DNA of 64,000 nt, from assembly GCA_037576215.1 (NCBI GenBank), contig JBANDB010000009.1, positions 1,240,001 through 1,304,000 of the forward strand. The letters are read 5' to 3'. How positions within the stretch are numbered: position 1 is the first letter of the stretch; each line of letters starts with the position of its first letter. Shown here piece by piece: positions 32,371 through 44,648 of this stretch. A program made the position numbers and the translations under genes. The notes beneath the pieces were generated by a model, which saw only the letters and a program-made list of their open reading frames with translations, was not told the DNA's origin and did not search any database. This DNA is from Armillaria gallica. Its lineage: Eukaryota; Basidiomycota; Agaricomycetes; Agaricales; Physalacriaceae.

Positions 32371-34691
32371 GTTTGAGGAATTTGGAGATACCGCCGGTTC
32401 TTGCAAAGGCATTGTCGTTCACAGCGGTATTCCTTGGCCGGTTCTTCCAGGGACAGTGGTCAATTAAGGTGTAAACGTCGCGGGCATGTGGGACTTGAAG
32501 CCCAGTGAAAAGCCCGTGATTTGGGGGTGATTGGTATCCAGTGCGATGGGTTCCTGTCGTGTACAAACGTAGATTGAGTTTGCTTTGAACCAAGTTGACA
32601 ATGGCGAAAGCAGCCGAAACCAAGCCGAAACTTGCCAAATTAGCCAAGCGGCCCGTCTCAAAGCCATTGGCACTCCCTAAGATCCCTAAGTGCATTTGCG
32701 CGCATTCTCCTAGAAGCGTTTCTACATAAAATTTCCCCCAAGTCGACGCGCGTTTGTGTTGCTACCAGAATGCCGGCCTTTCCCATGTGCTACCCATGTT
32801 TCCGATTCTGTGTCACAAAATGTGACATCTGCCCTTTCTTTCTTACCACCACGTCGTTTCTCTCGTGTACCCCTCCCACTGCCTCCATGGACGGTCTCTA
32901 CGAATATCAATCACCTGTGCGTACAACAGCAAAATCGCATCGACCTGGCGTTCTTCAAGGCGACTCGGGTACTGCTCCCTACGATCCTTGCCATCGCCAA
33001 AACTACTTCACCTGGTAGATGAAGCGACCTCCCGGTCTGATGATGCTGCATATATGCGGCTTTTGCGAAGAGGCGGCACAGTGTGGATGGGTCCTGGCTA
33101 ATTGGTGTGTGATTCGTCCAATTTATCGTCCCACATTCAACAGAAACCCTTCGCCAGGACATCGTTACAAACTATGCCAGGAATCTCCTTTGAACAACTC
33201 CCAATCTGTCCGCCTCGCACATACGGCGTGCGCGCGACTGAGCTTCACTGAGTTGGCTTTCGATTCAATAACCCCTTCTATACTCATACCGCGTACCGTA
33301 ATAGATCGGAATTCCCTGCGCTTCTGTCACCAACTGATGATGTGGTCCGTGAGAATCTGTCCTTCTTCGAAACCCTGTGTCTAATTTTCCGTGTAGTGAG
33401 CACCATCCAAAGGTATTGGCGGCCATATGGAGTATTACTACGCGGTGGGACGAGTTCGTGATGGGACAAGCGGAGGAGTAGGGATTTGCCCAGTAGGTAG
33501 CGAACGTAGCCACAGAATGTGCCGTAGTGTACAGCAATAGATCAGAATCGACTGCAATTGCTCCCAAACGCTATCATGGGCCCTGGTATATTGGGGCCAA
33601 TTTAAGTCTGTAACCGTAAGCGCTCATAATGGATACAAATAGAAATTTTTCGTGTATTTGGACAAACGCAGATTATTTCCACTACGATCACAAATAATCT
33701 ATGGTAATCGCCCCCAAATCACGGGCTTTTCACTGGGCTTGAAGCTTGAAGCTTCAGATGCGACAGTGATATTGAGTAAGGATCTCGTCCATCCACATCC
33801 GAGAATCGACTAGTTGCGCTGATCACTGTGTTGAAACTTCCCAGGTGATATGTGTCCCGAAGATACGGACATGGGCAGAGTGAGAGCAGCGTAAGCAGGT
33901 AAGAAACCTTGGAGAAGAGAAGCGTGTAGCCATTAGTACTCTTGATCTTCTACTACGCGGCCCAGAGAGGATTGCCAGTCAAAACGAGCACATGGTGACA
34001 CCGTGTCCCTTCGTGGGTGAGCATGGCGGCGCATAGAGGTTCGCAAGCATTCATCGCGTGACGCGTCGTGCAAACAAGCATCAAGGATGCTGTGCTGGGC
34101 ATTTACTTGAAGAACCGAGATCACCCATCGCTTCAAAGACCATCATTTGTTACAGTCGTATGAGAGAGACACACAAATTGCCTCGTACTACTCCCTTGGA
34201 TTTTGTGGCAGTTCAAGGAGTTCTTTTTGAGCGTGTCGAGTCAAAGGCTCAAAATCTGATCAAGTCACCGGCGGCGGCCGGCACGTTGAAGCCCGAAATC
34301 GGCCCTAAGCTGATTACGGAAGACTTTCCAATCATTCACCAACACCATCATCTTCGAACGACGAAAATCTATGTCTGGATCTCCCTTTTCTAGGATCACG
34401 CGGCCATGAATACCGACTCTCGCTCTGCTCATGGTTCCTCGCTGGCTGGAGGAGGCAGTCAGGTACTGGATGGGACCCAGAGGATTCCAAGTTTTCGGGT
34501 GTGCCACTTTCCCGCTTGCTGTTATTTTTATCTCCATCTTATGGCCCATGAAGCATGTGCAAGTACCGTACTATCTATTCATTTGACCGTGTGGCTATGC
34601 ACTCTGGAGCTTCGAGCCACAATCGTGATGGAGCGGCCGAAGCACGCTATCAAAATCGCGACAGCACTTTAAATTACAACACACATACTCA
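32371..34691. other. intergenic between inverted arm and MFS gene 1
   Basis: No gene is well supported. A 44-codon frame at 32888-33019 (MDGLYEYQSPVRTTAK...) is too short to judge. A stretch near 33990-34050 is inverted relative to 37485-37540, so the duplication history extends beyond the main arms. An inverted-repeat pair at 32497 and 33757 is listed separately. Confidence 0.4.
32497..33757. repeat. region bounded by about 40-bp inverted repeats, possible non-autonomous element
   Basis: The left end reads CTTGAAGCCCAGTGAAAAGC, continuing CCGTGATTTGGGGG. The right end (about 33715-33757) carries the inverse complement, reading CCCCCAAATCACGGGCTTTT and on to CTGGGCTTGAAG. No transposase is recognisable between them, and I could not find a clean target duplication. 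Confidence 0.45.
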
Positions 34692-36855
34692 ATGTCGTAT
34701 CCACCAGCCATGGCCACCGACAAACGGTCTATTTCTAGTCAAAACGACGAAAGGGAGGCTACTGAAGATGTGTACAGCCAAGGCACTATCGACCCGATCT
34801 ATCAGCGGAAGGCCCATATTCTCAACGATGCGATTCTGGATATTGGGATGGGGAAATACCAGGTATATTGTCTGTAGCTGCCTTCAGCTCGTTGGCTTAT
34901 ACGTTGATCAGTGGGCCCTGTTCGTGGTGACTGGCTTTGGTTGGCTTGCGTGAGTTTTTTTTTTCTGACAGAATGAATGCAATTTGACAGCCATCTCAGG
35001 GACAATCTGTGGCCGGTATGCTACTCTCACCTTCATTCGAGTCAACGCCTTCAACGTTTCTTGGCAGATTGTAACCGGACTCATCCTGCCACCAGTCGTA
35101 CAAGAATTCCAATTCCAAGGGCCTTTCCTCAAGCTTGGACAGAATATCGGTCTTCTTGTTGGTGCTGTGTTTTGGGGTGTAGGGTCCGACATCTGGGGTC
35201 GCAGGTTAGACAATTGGTCCTCTTGCTCTCCATCTCATATCCAAGTTCAACCAGAATTTCCTTCAACATCACCCTACTTATTACAGGCGTTTTTGCGCTC
35301 GCAGCTGGAGGCTCACCGAATTATGTTGCTTTGTCTTCGTTCGCTGCAGTATGGTCTATCGGCGTTGGAGGCAATCTTCCTGTCGATTCCGCAATATTTT
35401 TAGGTGCGTCTCCCTACAGTATCGAAGCCTTTCGCTCAACGATATCTGTAGAATTCCTCCCAAAAGATCACCAGTACCTCCTTACTGTCCTCTCTATATG
35501 GTGGGCGTTTGGTCAGCTGTTGGGAAGCTTAGTATGTGCGATCTTCGGCTCCGCGTTTCCAACTACTGACCATAGTAGGTCGCCTGGCCTCTCATTGGTA
35601 ACTATTCCTGCGAAACCAATCAGGTTCCTTGCCCGCGCTCGGCAAATCAAGGATGGCGATATTTCTTGTTCGCGATGGGAGGATTGATGATGATGCTCTG
35701 GGGCGTCCGATTTTTCATGTTCAAGCTCTACGAAAGTCCCAAGTACCTGATGGGTCGGGGAAGAGACGCTGAAGCTGTAGAGGTTGTGCATAAGGTTGCC
35801 AGGTATAACTGGAAGGAAAGTACCTTGACGCTTGAAGAACTGAGAAAGGCTGGCGGGGAGAACCAAGATCCGAATTCCGTGGCCATGGATACTTCCGTAA
35901 GGGCGGCTGTTCGAAGGAACTTGAGTGAACTCAGTGGGGATCATGTTCGCCCGCTCTTTGCCAATGCGAAATTGGCTTGGTCAACTAGTCTGATCATCAC
36001 CTTGTGGGGTAGGTTCTTGTCTTCGTGCTTCTATGCCTATCTGATGCAATGTTTCATAGCGCTCATTGGGCTCGCTTTTCCTCTGTGTGTATCTCTTCAT
36101 TTTTCTCGAATCAATGCTTACATTTCGAAGGTACAACTCCTTTGTGACTTACTAGTGAGTTCCTTCTTCCTTTTAAATTCGCAGGACCCATTGTATTGTT
36201 CCCCAGTCTATCTACACGCGGCGCTGATTTCGGTGATGGGTCCGTGTATATCACGTATCGCAATGTAAGCAACTTCCTTCGCTTCTACTGGTTTATGATC
36301 AGTAACACCAACGTTTCAGCAAACTATATTGAGCGTAATCGGAGTACCCGGAGCACTGCTGGCAGGATACCTCGTCGAGCTCCCTCTTCTTGGTCGTCGT
36401 GGTACATTGGCGATATCAACAGGTTATTCCGCATCCCCTTTCTTTGATCCTCTTCTGACTAACCCGCTCTCTAGTCCTTACAGGCGTGTTTATCCTTGCG
36501 TCAACCACGGCACGATCCTCTGATGCCTTACTCGGATGGAACTGTGCGTATAGTTTTACGAGCAACGTCATGTATGGCGTCCTCTATGCCCTTACCCCCG
36601 AGCTGTTCCCTACCAAGGATCGCGGTACGGGTAACGCGCTTGCAGCTGCGGCCAATCGGGTCTTTGGAGTTATGGTCAGTCGGGCTTGATAAATCTCTTC
36701 CTCGTGTTTCTGAATATCGGCAGGCCCCGATTATCGCTTTGTATGCGGACCTGACGACATCGGTGCCGATGTTTGTTTCGGGAGCGCTGTTTTTGCTGGC
36801 AGGCGTCATATCGCTGCTGCTACCGTTTGAGTCGAGGGGGAAGGCAGCTCTGTGA
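34692..36855 (+). CDS. MFS transporter, SV2/sugar-porter-like (MFS1)
   Basis: A major facilitator superfamily membrane transporter of the fungal SV2-like group; the substrate cannot be told from sequence. Thirteen exons joined by eye (34692-34862, 34912-34949, 35000-35015, 35068-35204, 35255-35403, 35452-35531, 35579-36008, 36060-36084, 36131-36154, 36207-36264, 36320-36422, 36484-36674, 36724-36855) give exactly 518 codons. Visible motifs are DPIYQRKAHILNDAI at the N-terminus, the loop 2-3 signature GVGSDIWGRR, GVGGNLPVDSA, the central loop YESPKYLMGRGRDAEAVE, TRGADFGDGSVYITYR, and KDRGTGNALAAAANR before the last helices. The frame is open throughout, so it is probably functional. It lies between the two inverted DUF6534 arms and has a tandem paralogue at 41297. 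Confidence 0.9.
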
Positions 36856-37765
36856 GCTTACGTGATTGATTATGTCCTTAATTCTAGGGTGGTAGCTTGA
36901 GACACTTTGTAAGCACGACCTAATTATCGGCTCCTCCCAATATTTACTTTCCCAGACTAGCTTGGAAATGATTTGACCTACTTGATGATACCAATGAATT
37001 CATTGTATAACTAAGTCCCTGGTCCCGAGACCTAAGAGATCGTGAATCTGCGTTCAGCCTGTCTGTGGCAGGGTACGGCATGTCCAGCTGATACTCGCGA
37101 TCACTACGTGGAGTGCGCGCAGATGTACACACTCCAAGGGGTTACCACAGCGGGGTGGCGACTATTTTGCGCCAGCCAAAGTAGAATCAAAATCCTCCAA
37201 CACTTCCTTATCAGCGAACTTCGCGGATTTTGATTACATCTTGACCCGCCCAACATAGCCGCCACCCAGCTGTGCAGTTCGAGCATGACGCGCGATCTTT
37301 AGTCGCTGCACTTTTGTGGCATGGGTCAGGATTGCGCCATGGCGCCTCCGTTGCCATTAAAAATTTTTCTTCCCATACAGTTGATACAAATAACAGTTAT
37401 TGCAGTGATGATGGTGATCGTGGTCCTTCCAAGTGAACATCAGCGCAGTATCTTGATGCTTGTTCCTTCTATAAACACGATCTCGCGACGAAGACATGCG
37501 AACCTCTATGCGATGCCATGCTCGCCCACGAAGGCACGCGTTATTCATTATCAACGTTGGCCGGCACCTGCAATTTGAGTGGTCTTCGTACACAAATATC
37601 TTCAGCACGTATTACGGCCAATCTCGGCATTGCTTCTGTCTGCACATCTCGTATTCGAATCCCGTAAAATCCGGATAGCAGGTCACCGATCATCTTCGAA
37701 GGCTATTCCTAGTAAAGTACTCCATACCTCTGGAATATAAGCACCCTGCTATGCCCTCCGCTTAA
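36856..37765. other. intergenic, 3' flank of MFS1 and start of the right inverted arm
   Basis: 36860-37300 recurs, diverged, at about 40374-40650, downstream of the MFS stub. 37485-37640 is the mirrored edge of the other arm. No gene is called. Confidence 0.45.
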
Positions 37766-40316
37766 ATGTCTCCCCAAATGTCGCCGCTTCCTCCAATACA
37801 AATAGATGAAACCACTGCCAGTCTGGATATCAGACCAACCTTCGGAGCATTTCATCTCGGGGCTACCGTAGCTGCAATGCGCGTGTGCTTTCTTCCAGGA
37901 TATACTTCTGATGCTTACTTCTCATCACAGCTTCTACAGAATCACCATCCTGCAGACTGTCGTCTATTGCAAGGAAAATACTAATGATCCGTGGTTCTTT
38001 CAACATGGTGTATGTGATGAAGTCTTGTATCGAAGCCTGACGGTGACTTACACGTCATGGATTGTATACAGGTTGCCTTTCTATGGTGCGTTACATGAAA
38101 GCAGGGGAATGCATTAGGTTGGATGTTTTTTCGGGATCCTTGATACGCTTCAAGTGGCCCTAAGTACCCACGTACTTCATTTCTATCTCATCAAATCATT
38201 TGGAAAATATCTTGTACTGTTGAGGATTATCTGGTATGTAAATCAGACACTTGGTTATCCGCAGGGTTTTGACCTCATCTGAAGGAGCTATAGGGTAACA
38301 TTTTTTCTTTGATTCGTTGCGATAGATGGCGAGTCTCATCTTCCTTTCAGCTTCAGCTGTTGGCAAATGTGTGTTTTAATCTGTTTGAGTCCGGCAAAAT
38401 ATGTCTGACTATCACGGTAGATGCTCATTGTTTGTGGAGTTCAAGCGTAGGTCTCCTTTGATCCACTTCATGATACGCAGAAATACTCAGCTATCGGTAC
38501 CAAGATTATACGCCGTCAGAATATGGAAACGTTTGTCTTCGTTCCATAAGATCCACTCTAAATGAAAGCTGAATAAATTATCCTCGTCTTAGTTAGCCGT
38601 CATTTCCATATGGTCTTGCCATGGTTCATAGTAAGTGTCTTTTCCATTGTATATGTGCACAGTCTAACATCGGTACTATTTGTCCCTCAGTTTCTCGCTG
38701 TCGCAGCTACCTTTAGTGAGAAATCTATCTGTCCTGAAAAAGGAAGACGAGGCGACTTATATCTCTCCCAGGCACAGGAGTCTGTAAGCATCACGTCTGC
38801 GATTGTGACATAAGGCTAACCTCGACCATGCTCTTCAGATGTGATGTATGATACGTAAGGGACTCATAGCTATCTTAGTTGCTTTCGTTAATTCCACTAT
38901 CAGATACTCCCTGGCAACCTTCACTGCTCTAGAAATTTCGACTATCAAGGTAAGTCCTAGGATCTTGAATCCGATGGATTCAACGACCATAACCCTGTGA
39001 AGGTATCCATACATGCTATTTTCTCTACCATGGCCGGAGCGGATTTCATCATTGCTGGAACAATGTGCTTCTACCTGCACAAAGGCAAATCGATGACTGG
39101 CTTCTCCAGGTGCGTGGGTTTGATCCTCAGTCACAGATTCGGTCGTCTCTGAGGGACTGCTTATAGTACGACCAAGATAATTACAGGATTGATGCGGCTC
39201 GTAGTGATCTCGGGAATTTTGACAAGGTATGACTCTCATATATACAATATCTTCCAAGCTAATCATAAGCCTGCGTAGCGCATGCTCGCTTTTCACTGTC
39301 GTGGCGGTGAGTAATCGCTAATCATACTGCGGCTTTCCCGTCTTAGAACGCAAACTTACTTACCAGTTCGCTGCCTGGCCTAATACTCTTACTTTCATCG
39401 CAATTGACTTGGTTTTGCCAAAGCGTCAGCTTTTAACTATTCTTTGCTTGTTCCCTGTCTAACATTAAGCTCTCGCCAACAGTCTATATAAATTCCCTCC
39501 TCGCAATGTAAGCCCAATCCTGCCATCCTCTCTAAAATTTCACGACTCTTCTTAGGCTCAATTCTCGTCGGAGCTCTGGAGCGAATGTGGGACGGCATGT
39601 TCCTCACAAGATGATCAGATTTGCTCCTCATGATTCGGGACAGACGGTGGGTGCACTCCTTTCAGTGTGATTGGCTCACCTGAAACTTCCCCCGAGAGTA
39701 CCACTCTACCCGGTCCCTCCGTGACCGAAGTAGAGACGGTAAGTACAATACTTCGCGAACCGTGTATCCTTGGCTGACCTCAATGTCAGGATATCAGTAT
39801 ACCTCTCCCAGAATCAGAAGGGTACCGTTCGAATAGTAGCATAGACGACATGACATTTGCATAGTCCTTCATGCCATACCATGCCATTACGACCGGATGT
39901 ATCTAGTTCCCAGTAGTCTTGCATACAGTATAAGACTTGTAACAGTCGCTAACGCCGTGCCCTCTCGACCGTGATGCTAAGTTTTGCTGCCTTGGTCCTG
40001 CTTCATATTGGTCCCAACTGGCGCATGCAACGCTGAAGGTGATGCAGTACTTGCCAGTTTAGCTGCGACGGGAAAAATAGAAGAAATCGTATACCAAAAA
40101 GTATCGCCCACGAAAGACAGGTCAACTTCAGGGATAGATATATTTTCTTCAATTACAAGGAAGGCTTGTTGACTTGGGTGTCTTCGTCGTCGTCGATCTG
40201 TCCCTGCAATGGTTTGGCAACGGTCATGGATGTGGCGGTAAGGATAATTCCGGCATTTCCCGGCCCTCAAGACGCTTTATGCTTTCGACGTTCATCCACC
40301 AGCTAGTTAACTGTCA
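37545..40316 (-). repeat. inverted repeat, right arm (partner 29545-32370)
   Basis: Carries DUF6534 gene D in the orientation opposite to gene C. Matching edges include CGTATTACGGCCAATCTCGG near 37610 and CTAGTTCCCAGTAGTCTTGC near 39903. The match ends near 40316, where an MFS 3' fragment is joined on. Confidence 0.8.
37766..39864 (+). pseudogene. DUF6534-family gene D, probably damaged by a lost splice acceptor
   Basis: Fourth DUF6534 copy, on the plus strand and paired with C. It starts at ATG 37766 (MSPQMSPLPPIQIDE) and ends at TAG 39862-39864 after DDMTFA. Most of the exon chain is recognisable: ITILQTVVYC, VAFLW, a DTLQVALSTHVLHFYL-like exon, GVQALYAVRIW, SRHFHMVLPWFI, GADFIIAGTMCFYLHKGK, RLVVISGILT and LYINSLLAM. 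The acceptor after the VAFLW exon, CAG in gene C, reads CGG here (near 38136), and no close substitute AG keeps the frame. The first intron again needs a GC donor. The gene may be dead or use a skipped or shifted exon. Confidence 0.6.
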
Positions 40317-40320
40317 CGGG

Positions 40321-40373
40321 ATCATATCGCTGCTGTTACCCCTTGGGTCGAGGGGGAAGGCAGCTCTGTGAGC
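40321..40373 (+). pseudogene. MFS 3'-end fragment
   Basis: About 50 bases encode the last residues of the MFS family (LLLP then SRGKAAL and stop), matching 43429-43481 and 36803-36855. The downstream flank also matches the flank of MFS1. Nothing of the upstream transporter remains; the preceding bases belong to the inverted arm. Confidence 0.75.
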
Positions 40374-41296
40374 CTACAGATTGATTACGATTTTTATTCC
40401 AGGGTGGCCGCTTGAGATACATTGTAAGCACGACTGATTGTTGGCTCCTTCAGATACTTATGTCTTACTGTTTTTCAGACTGGCTTGGAAATGATTTAAC
40501 TTACGTGATGATACTAATCACTTTATTGTATAGCTAAATCCTGGATCCTGGGCTTCTCTACGTGATCATCGATCAGCATTCGCCGTGTCATTGACTCAGG
40601 CTGCGTCAGGCAGGATACGTCTCCGGATGATGCTCGCGATCAACTGCTTGCAGTCCGTTCAGTTCGTTCAGTTGTGCACATGCCAAAGTGGTATTCGACC
40701 GTAAACGTCACTGGCGCGCGGTTTGGTAGGCGACTGAGTTGCCATGAAAAATTCCTCTTCTCATATGCGAATGATGAACTGAGTGAACTACAGAAAAAGA
40801 AATAGATGACGAACGTGTCAAAATCCTTGAAGCCGATTGGTCGAGGTCGGAGCAAGAAGAGGAATGTGGGAACTTCGAAGTCTCCGACCATCATCATCTT
40901 CGAACTCTGTACCTCCTTTGACCTGCGATAAGGAGAATATCACCGAGGACCCCGCATAATCCCGCATGTTTGCCGATTTTGGACCGAAGGTGCGATCCCA
41001 TCCTGGTGGATGTTCGAATCGTTTCGGCGTCCATGTACATTCTGACACATTGTACCCCGGAAATCTGGCAATCTGGTGCAGAGGATTTTAACTTCTCGGG
41101 TGCGCCATTTTCTCACTAACTTATTCTTATCCCCATCTTATGGCCCATGTAGCGTGTGCAAACGTGCAAACCCAATCTATTGAATTGATAGCGTGGCTAC
41201 TATGTATTCTGGTGCTTCGAGCCACAACCGTGCTGGAGCGGCCAAAGCACGCTATCAGAGTCACCAATCAGGCTTTAAACGTCGTCTCCACCAGCC
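40374..41296. other. intergenic, duplicated flank
   Basis: 40374-40650 copies the 3' flank of MFS1. 41130-41296 copies the 5' flank of MFS1 (around 34540-34691), including the ATGGCCCATG and CTTCGAGCCACAA stretches. No gene is seen. Confidence 0.5.
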
Positions 41297-43481
41297 ATGG
41301 CCACCGACGAACGCCCGATTTCCAGTCACAGCAAGGAAGAGGAGACCACCGAAGACATTTACAGCCAGGGCACTCTTGACCCGATCTATCAGCGGAAGGC
41401 CCATATTCTCAACGATGCGATCCAGGACATTGGGATGGGGAAATATCAGGTTTTTTTAATCCAGAACTGCCTCCCCTTTGATTACTATCTCATACGCGTC
41501 TGCTCAGTGGGCCTTGTTTGTAGTTACAGGTTTTGGCTGGCTTTCGTGAGTTTGTGTCATTTTCTGTACGACGTGGACACAATCTGATAACGTTTGTAGA
41601 GACAATCTATGGCCGGTATGCCGTTCTCATCTTCATTGGAGTCAACGCGTTGAACATTTCTTGAAAGATTGTAACCGGAATCATCCTGCCACCAGTCGTA
41701 CAAGAGTTTCAATTTCAAGGGCCTTTTCTCAACCTTGGGCAGAGCATCGGTCTTCTCGTTGGCGCAGTGTTTTGGGGTGTAGGGTCTGATATTTGGGGAC
41801 GCAGGTTAGATTGGATCATTTCTTTTACATTTTATCTCACAATCAAGTCAACCAGAATTTCCTTTAACATCACCCTACTTATTACGGGTGTTTTTGCGCT
41901 AGCAGCTGGCGGTTCACCAAATCACGTTGCTTTATCTTCGTTCGCTGCAATATGGTGTATTGGCGTAGGAGGCAATCTTCCTGTCGATTCCGCAATATTT
42001 CTAGGTGTGTCTCCCCCCATGTTATGTCGTGTTTTACCAAGGTCTGACGCTCGACGATGTTCGTAGAATTCCTCCCAAAGTCTCACCAGTACCTTCTTAC
42101 CGTCCTTTCTATATGGTGGGCACTTGGTCAGCTGCTGGGAAGCCTGGTTTGTGCGATCTTCGCCTCCGCGTTTCCACGTACTGACCATAGGTCGCGTAGG
42201 TCGCCTGGCCTCTCATTGGTAATTATTCATGCGAAACGAATCAGATTCCCTGCCCTCGCTCGGCGAACCAAGGATGGCGATATTTCTTATTCGCGATGGG
42301 AGGATTGTCGATGTTGCTGTGGGGTGTACGATTTTTCATCTTCAAGCTCTACGAAAGTCCCAAGTACCTGATGGGCCGAGGAAGAGACGCTGAGGCTGTA
42401 GAAGCTGTGCATAGAGTTGCCATGTATAACGGGAAGGAAAGCACCTTGACGCTTGAAGACCTGAGAAAGGCTGACGGAGAGAAGGAGAATCCGGATTCGG
42501 AATCCGTGGTTATGGATACTTCCGTGAGGGCGGTCCTTCGAAGAAACCTGAGTGAACTCAGTGGGGATCACGTTCGCCCGCTCTTTGCCAGTGCGAAATT
42601 GGCATGGTCCTCTAGTCTGATCATCATCTTGTGGGGTAGGTTCTCCTCTTCGTGTTTCCTTGCCTATTTTATGTGATTCGCTATAGCGCTCATTGGACTT
42701 GCCTTTCCTCTGTGTGTATTCCGTCATTCTTTTCGAATTAACACTGACATTTCTAAGCTACAATGCTTTCGTAACTTACTAGTGAGCTCCTTCCTTTTAA
42801 ATTCGCCTGACTCATTATATTGTTCCTCAGTCTATCAACACGAGGCGCTGATTTCGGTGATGGATCCGTGTACATCACGTATCGCAATGTAAGCAACTTC
42901 TTTTCGCTTCTCTTAGCGTATGATCAATAACACCAACGTTTCAGCAAACTATATTGAGCGTAATCGGAGTACCCGGAGCATTACTAGCAGGGTACCTCGT
43001 CGAGCTCCCTCTTCTTGGTCGTCGTGGTACATTGGCGATATCAACAGGTTATTCCGCATCCCCTTTCTTTGATCCTCTTCTGACTAACCCGCTCTCTAGT
43101 CCTTACAGGCGTGTTTATCCTTGCGTCAACCACGGCACGAACCTCTGATGCCTTACTCGGATGGAACTGTGCGTATAGTTTTACGAGCAACGTTATGTAT
43201 GGCGTCCTCTACGCCCTTACGCCCGAGTTGTTCCCTACCAAAGATCGTGGTACGGGTAACGCGCTTGCGGCCGCGGCCAATAGGGTCTTTGGTGTGATGG
43301 TCCGTTATTCTCCGCTTTTTATCTTCTTCATATCTCTGAATATCGGCAGGCTCCGATTATTGCTTTGTATGCGAACCTAACGACATCGGTGCCGATGTTT
43401 GTTTCGGGTGCACTGTTCTTGGTGGCAGGGGTTATATCGCTGCTGTTACCGTTTGAGTCGAGGGGGAAGGCAGCTCTGTGA
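41297..43481 (+). CDS. MFS transporter, SV2/sugar-porter-like (MFS2)
   Basis: Tandem paralogue of MFS1 with the same exon plan. It starts MATDERPISSHS at 41297 (the equivalent ATG of MFS1 is internal, after MSYPPA) and stops at TGA 43479-43481. Conserved parts include DPIYQRKAHILNDAI, GVGSDIWGRR, GVGGNLPVDSAIFL, YESPKYLMGRGRDAEAVE, GADFGDGSVYITYR, KDRGTGNALAAAANR and the SRGKAAL end. I saw no stop inside the deduced exons. One acceptor reads AAAG where MFS1 has GCAG (before ATTGTAACCGG, near 41669), which is weaker but usable. Substrate is unknown. MFS1 and MFS2 probably arose with the surrounding block duplication. Confidence 0.87.
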
Positions 43482-44648
43482 GCCTACGAGATTGATGACT
43501 TTATTTGGCGAATGATGAATATGTCTCAGGAAGTTGCAGTGTGAATGAATCCGAAGCACGTCAAATCCGGCATCACCAGTACGGCGCTGAGCGTGACTTA
43601 TCTCGAAAAGGGTTGGAAACAATCCCCGAAGCTGAGCAAATTCCCTGTTTCCGGGACGACGGCAAGTGGTATTAGTCGCTAGCGCACTGGATGAATGACT
43701 AGATACGTTTCCCGGTTTTCGGGCCGATGTCCGGGTTTTCACTTACGACTGTGACAGTCTGCGACTCTGCGTCAACTCTTGCACAACTCACGCGTCCTCC
43801 CCTGTTTATACTATTGCAACAGCTTCAGTGAACAAGTATCAGTATTTATGACCTCTACGACCTTCTGTTGGGTTACACCTCAGGCTCTATTGAAGATGTC
43901 ATTTCTGAAACCAATCCTACGGTGGAACCTCTGCCTTCGACAGAACACATCCACATCGAGGCCCTTCCACATATGTCGCAAATCAATTTTAAAGTTCTTC
44001 TCGCCGTGACTTTTGTCCTCCGTAACGCGCATACACTTAGCGCGTCCGTCGTCGATGGATGCAGCACACTGACAGCATGTTCGTATTTACCAACAAGCGC
44101 TCCTGTTTGTCTCACAGCTCTCCAACGTATACAGCTTGAGTGACCCTACCGGGGCTCTCATGTTCACTGGCGCCACATGGACAGAATCTGTGCTTCCCAA
44201 GTCGCATGAGCGAGCGGAGCAACGCCTGGTCAACATTACGAGACTGCGCATCTGTGGTATTGCATCGCTGGCAGTCCAGACACCTGCACATCAAATTGCA
44301 GACGCTTTTGCACGCTTTCCTAATGTGCAGAATTTGGGGTCGGTATTCCTCGTCATGTCTGGAGAAGACTCGGATTGTCGCCGCTTTCCCTCGTTAATCG
44401 ATATGTCTAGGACAGGGAAATCATATAATGTTACGATCGGGACCGACTGCATAATGCACCTAATAGACCACCGTTGAAGTTGGGTCTCATCTATTGAATT
44501 TCTTTTCTCCCACTGAAGTAGCTCCTAATTTTCAGTGATAACTCAGACTGGCACGTAGAAGCATCAGTATTGGCTAATACAGTCGACGTTCCCCTCTTCC
44601 CGTGTCCCTGCATCTAGAAAACCGTAAAATAAGTGATATTAAAAATGT
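43482..44648 (+). other. intergenic with an unassigned two-part ORF (43868-44477)
   Basis: Frames at 43868-44143 and 44136-44477 overlap. They could be joined by an intron ending CTCACAG at 44116, giving about 190 residues with LRICGIASLAVQTPAHQIAD and FARFPNVQNLGSVFLV. The second half has the feel of an F-box/leucine-rich-repeat protein tail, but no F-box or clear repeat is visible. I would not name it. Confidence 0.25.
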
